DNA from: Gnetum montanum
Lineage: Eukaryota > Streptophyta > Gnetopsida > Gnetales > Gnetaceae
Assembly (NCBI GenBank): GCA_015680685.1
Contig: MNCI01020717.1
Location: 158,762 to 222,761 of the forward strand
Reading direction: 5' to 3'
Length of the DNA: 64,000 bases
Shown: piece by piece, positions 60,141 through 64,000 of the stretch
Position numbering within the stretch: position 1 is the first letter of the stretch
Layout: each line of letters opens with the position of its first letter
Made by a program: the position numbers and the translations under genes
Notes under the pieces: model-generated
Databases searched by the model: none
Seen by the model: only the letters and a program-made list of their open reading frames with translations
What the model was told of the DNA's origin: nothing

Positions 60141-61591
60141 ATGGGCAACAAGAAACAAGGATCTTCAAGCCAAAACCCCATATTGGATGAGGTAAAATCA
60201 AATTTTCAAGTGATCTCCCATCTACCAAATCCTACCCTTGATGAAGGATTTTATGTTCAAGTGACTAGGTAGCAAGTTCTTACCATTTTTCTTGATTTTA
60301 GCCAAATTTGTGAAAACATTTTTCCACATCTAGGCTTGCCTAGGCTGAAATTTTCTGATAAGATTGCATCAAATGGAAGATCTAGGATTTTCCATGGTAT
60401 TAGGGTTGAATAATTGGTTCTGGTAATAAATTTTTGCAAATTTGAAATTTTCTACCACACTTATGCTTAGCATTTTTGGCCTGTTTTGCTCAATTTGAGC
60501 ATAAGTTATTTTGTCTAGGTTGCATATGTTAGAATTTTATAGTTTTGAGCTTATGGGTTTGTTGTTCTAGGAATTAAGGATTCTCCAAGGTGGAATTAGG
60601 TTTTTTGAATTTTGAAAATTTTTTCTTTGATAAATTCTACTCAATCTAGAAAAAATTAGTTAGAAACTGGCAAAACTTTGGTTTCTTTTGTAACTAGCTT
60701 GCAGTTTTTTCAATTAATCTTGGCTACTTGGCACTTGTTCTATGCACAAAAAACACAAAAAAAATTTTAAAAATTTTTTTCTAGTGTTTTTCCTAAGCCT
60801 AAAATGTTTTTTCTATGTAGTTTTTACATGCACAATGTGGTTTGTTGGCTAAGTTTGGGCAACATTGGGCACAAGGGCTTTTTTGTTGGTATTTTTGAAT
60901 TCTTCCATGCGTATGATTAGCGTATAGTATTAGTTGTGTTTGATGCCATGGCATAATTGAGGTTTGAAGTTTTTTAGTGGCAAGGTTTGGTAGCGTATAA
61001 GCTCCAAAACTTAGCAAACATTATGTTCTTTTCCTCCACCTCATCCTCAATTTTCAAGCTTGACCCAACTTGTTGATCATGGCTACATGGGAAAATCAAC
61101 CCTTTTAATTCCAATGTTGTCACTTTGGCTAAAATTTGTTGTAACAATTTCAATTTTAAGGTAAATATTTGTAATGATGCTAGCTTGAAGGCTTCATGGT
61201 TTAAGTGTTTATGGAAATGTTAAAAATTAGTTACAGAGTGTCAAAGTAGTTTTTCATGTTATAAACTTGTTATTGAAGTGTTGATTTTGGTTTTGAAGCC
61301 TATGGTTATCTAATGGCAATGTTGGTATTGAAGAGTTACTTTTAGTTGAAACTTAGTTAATTTTTTTTATTAATGTTTAATGGTTTTTGCATGGTCTAAC
61401 GATCATGTGTTTTGATTATGTGCAAGGCTTTTTTGAAACCCATCTTGGTGGTTGTTGAATTGATGGGGATCCTATGCTACATAGGAGCCATCACACAAAG
61501 AAACTTGAAATCTAGCTTCTACCTTCACAAGAGCACCCTCATATGGTTTAGACCTAGTGCCAAAGAATGTCTAAAATACTTACTTGATGAG
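60141..61591 (+). pseudogene. Antisense gene of G3, exon 1 and start of exon 2
   Basis: Exon 1 (60141-60268) is fully open: it starts MGNKKQGSSSQNP and continues through ILDEVKSNF to NPTLDEGFYVQVT, ending at a donor aggtag. It matches G2 exon 1 in length and at the SQN, acidic EV, NP-T-EGF and TR positions. A 1.15-kb intron follows. Exon 2 begins near 61427 after tatgtgcaag (the same acceptor-like sequence as G2 at 46767-46776), then reads FLKPILVVVELMGILCYIG and WFRPSAKECLKYLL. It is open until the LTR inserted at 61592. G2 has WFRPSAREFLMYLL at the same place. The rest of the gene must lie beyond the inserted LTR or outside the window. No known domain was recognised. Confidence 0.5.
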
Positions 61592-62007
61592 TGGTGAGGT
61601 ATCCCTACACTCAACCATACGAAACAAGCGTAGCATGCACAATTCGGTCGAACTCCGCCGACTAAATGCCTACACACCCCATGGAACACTTGGGGTTAAT
61701 CATTCGTTGTCTTCCCAAACTTACTTGTAGTTGTCACGGTGTATGGTTAAGTAAGCTCAAGGTATATGATTTTTATAGTCTTTTATATGTTTTTCTCTTA
61801 TGCTATCAAGGTGAAGGGTTGAGAGAGCTAACTAAGTCTAACGAAGGACTTAGTCTAAATTAACTAGCGTTAGCATCTGTTCCCACTTACCGTACACACC
61901 CTGAACTATGCAACTATGGCTACCAAATGCTAATCATTACTGGGATTACCATACATAATGCACGTGCTCGAAGTGGTCGTACTGAGGTACTTAACTAGCC
62001 TAAATGT

Positions 62008-62182
62008 GATGAGCAGCCGATTCCTTGATTAGCCGTACACATTCGTAGATGCTCGTAATCAAGTTGTACTCATCCTGCATTCTAGGAGTTGAGGGTGAGA
62101 GAGACTAATCGCGATGAGCAGCCGATTCCTTGATTAGCTGTACACATTCGTCAATGCTCGTAATCAAGTCGTACTCATGCTG
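62008..62182. repeat. Two-copy 105-bp repeat within the younger LTR
   Basis: The block starting gatgagcagccgattccttg occurs at 62008 and 62113. About 70 bases of each copy match with only a few differences, separated by 35 less similar bases. Confidence 0.9.
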
Positions 62183-62440
62183 TGCTAATACAGGTAATAA
62201 ATAACAGGTAGGAAATAACATGTAATAAAATCCTATTCCATGCACTGCAAGGTTTATCCACAAAGCTCGTCTTTATTGTCATACACAACTTGCGTTAAGG
62301 TACAACGCTGCTTGAATAAAGATCCATTCACTTGGGGACTCCTACTGCGGGCACATGGAAAATATTCTATCTATGGAGTGATCAATCTACCAGAGTTTCC
62401 CTACTTCTAGCCTAGGATGGGAAATAAGGGGAGTGCCGCC

Positions 62441-62451
62441 TCTTATTTATA
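62441..62451 (-). promoter_or_regulatory. TATA box of the younger LTR
   Basis: Minus strand TATAAATAAGA followed by GGCGGCACTCC, a usual plant LTR core promoter arrangement. It sets the U3/R border roughly 25-30 bases further on the minus strand. Confidence 0.6.
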
Positions 62452-62468
62452 GATTTGACGATGGACTA

Positions 62469-62572
62469 CGATATTGCGTACATGATATCGTAGGGGATGA
62501 CGCGATATCGTGTACGTGCTATCATATGAGATGCGATATCGTGGCAGCTACAATATCGCATATGTGATATCG
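62469..62572. promoter_or_regulatory. Cluster of six GATATC-type palindromes upstream of the TATA box
   Basis: cgatatt, gatatcg, cgatatcg, cgatatcg, aatatcg and gatatcg lie within 104 bases in the U3 part, about 20-120 bases upstream of the TATA box. The repeated CG-flanked palindrome suggests a transcription-factor site array; no factor can be named. Confidence 0.5.
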
Positions 62573-62598
62573 TGGCTCATGCAAATTGTGTCTCATCA

Positions 62599-62760
62599 TA
62601 CCCCCATGACTGAATGAAAACTCATCCTCGAGTTCCTTACAATAATATTGGGAAGGTATGGAATTATTTAGGGGAATGGAACTAATGGGATGACATGTGA
62701 ACGGATCATTATTACAAGACTTGATAAAAATGGTATTCATGACGACAAGGGTGAACACCT
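62599..62760 (-). pseudogene. Gypsy pol tail and polypurine tract
   Basis: Minus strand CATGGGGGTA lies directly before the LTR start. The frame upstream reads ELEDEFSFSHGGMM, like the last residues of chromovirus pol ('LEDKxxxxGG'). The part of the open stretch 62522-62758 before this does not look like integrase or a chromodomain, so only the tail is supported. Confidence 0.4.
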
Positions 62761-64000
62761 TATTACAATGACATTAGGCCTTAGTTGGCAACTGAGAAAG
62801 AGAGAGAGAAAGAAGTGTTGCTGCTATTAATGCCAAGATTGCACCTTTGTTGTCCATCCATAAGCACACTATTGATCTTTCTCCTTGCATAGCTACTTCC
62901 AGTGTTGCTCCATTCCATGTGTTTGCTCTAGATCCAATCCATTGTTTGCATTATCATCATTTGCACACACAACACAATCTTAATTAGCAAGGAAAAATGA
63001 ATCATCATGTAATTGATACCTTGCTTCGGTGTAAATTCATTGGCTACGTTGTTGTATGGTTGATATGGATTGGGAGATTTATTACTAATGACTACCAAAG
63101 GTGTAGGGGTTAGGAAGAAAATCAAAAAATTCGGGGCTAGGAGAAAATCGAAAAAATCGGGCCCCGTACCCCCATGACTAATCGCGAACCTCTGGTAGCA
63201 TTAGAATGGAGAAAGAAAAGGAGTAAGAATAATAGATAAAAAGGGACAACTATAGCATTGATGAAATGGATGTCAAGATGGAAATGAACAAAAGCAAATT
63301 AATTGCAAAATGTTAAGGGAAAGAAGTTAATAGATGCTCCAAATAGGAATGTCAGTGGGTCCTCCCCAAAGCAGGCTCATGCCCTTAATGCCCTAACAAA
63401 CCCACATTCAAAGAGTCCTTAGGCTCTGGGAATGTCATTTGGAACAAGAGTTAAAGTCTTAACCGTAAGAATTTACCAAAAAGAAAACAATGCATCAACC
63501 AAAATATGTACACTACAGATACAACCAGTAATGAGGTGAACAATGGAGAGAAGGATGGAGAGAAGAGAATGGAATGGAATCCCAAGAACAAGGTGGTGTA
63601 TAACCCCTTATGTCTTGCATGATTAATGTGACTTGGCAAGTGTCAGTCCAACTCTAGCCTCAAACCAACCACATCCAGTGACTTCGCATCAATGCATTCA
63701 GCTAAACCATCCACTTGGATAATAAGAATGCATCCTCCAAGAGCCACCACCATTCCAATGAAACAAAAGAGTGAATGGGAAGTGAGAAGGGCCTTAGTTA
63801 GAGGGAACACTTTTGGTTCCATAACCAGTGCTTGTAGCCCAAGTTTATTTTGTCTAAGGGGTGTGCTTTGAATTCTCACTTTTTTTTTGTGTTTTGTGTT
63901 TTTATGCGTGAGAACCACACCATGCAAAGACTTCTTATTTTTATTGACTCAGCTTCCGCTAATTGGGTAACATCGGAATGGCAAGAAAACTCAAGAAGAA
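62761..64000. other. No recognisable gene; interior of the younger element or flank
   Basis: The 13-mer tacccccatgact seen at the LTR edge (62599) recurs at 63167, beside a CG-rich stretch (atcgggccccg). Minus-strand open stretches at 62928-63125, 63451-63639 and 63643-63927 carry no motif. A (GA)n tract lies near 62790-62810. Confidence 0.35.

Larger units (their letters stand above)
61592..62598 (-). repeat. Younger Gypsy-type LTR, minus strand
   Basis: About 1007 bp, from tggtgaggtatcc to gtctcatca on the plus strand. On the minus strand it starts TGATGAGACAC right after a purine-rich tract, and a TATA box lies about 150 bases in. It keeps many CpG dinucleotides, unlike its surroundings, suggesting recent insertion. 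Nothing like a second LTR is in the window, and the left edge could be three bases further right. Confidence 0.6.

Noticed and set aside
1-64000. Host defence systems, CRISPR arrays, operons, ribosome binding sites, tRNA or rRNA genes
   Set aside because: The window is plant nuclear DNA; I saw no spaced direct repeats of CRISPR type, no tRNA cloverleaf and no rRNA. A tRNA scan would be needed to exclude degenerate tRNAs.

Overview
The window looks like nuclear DNA from a seed plant with a very large, repeat-filled genome. It is AT-rich, has no bacterial gene structure, and is packed with decayed plant-type retrotransposons nested inside one another: Ty3/Gypsy, Ty1/Copia and an RTE-type LINE. 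The amount of old, frameshifted material suggests a gymnosperm or a similar large-genome plant. That placement is inference; nothing here identifies a species. No tRNA, rRNA, CRISPR array or intact housekeeping gene was seen.

Left end (1-5.2 kb). A minus-strand ORF1-like piece with a DUF4283 domain and zinc knuckle abuts a 3'-truncated RTE-type LINE with endonuclease and reverse transcriptase. A plus-strand open stretch at about 4.53-4.96 kb, behind a good splice acceptor, is the best candidate for a real host-gene exon. About 5.2-10 kb holds no recognisable gene.

Nested stack (10-31 kb). LTR pieces at 10.06 and 30.14 kb, with a chromovirus-like integrase tail before the second, suggest an old plus-strand Gypsy element. 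It was opened by a minus-strand Gypsy element (G1, about 10.9-20.56 kb) and by a full-length minus-strand Copia-family element (22,377-29,222, target duplication GATAT). G1 itself holds a solo Copia LTR (17,821-19,110, target duplication AGTTG). The Copia element keeps gag, but in place of pol it carries an ORF of the 'putative plant transposon protein' type. A degenerate tandem array fills about 31.1-33.0 kb.

Tandem Gypsy block (33-61.6 kb). Three related LTRs (starting 32,997, 48,635 and 52,827) lie in the same orientation with Gypsy internal sequence between and after them (G2, G2b, G3). This looks like a multimer made by LTR-LTR recombination. Pol (reverse transcriptase, RNase H, integrase) is on the minus strand. 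Next to the 5' LTR, on the opposite strand, is a decayed gene with apparent introns, 45,178-48,613 in G2. Its first exon and second-exon start recur in G3, a tail recurs in G2b, and a possible relative lies in G1. Gag was not found where it would be expected. The spacer between pol and this antisense gene differs between copies and is full of tandem repeats. G2 is split by a rearranged Copia element (39,102-44,335).

Right end (61.6-64 kb). A CpG-richer, apparently younger minus-strand LTR (61,592-62,598), with a TATA box and a cluster of GATATC palindromes, cuts the G3 antisense gene. The last 1.2 kb has no gene that could be recognised.
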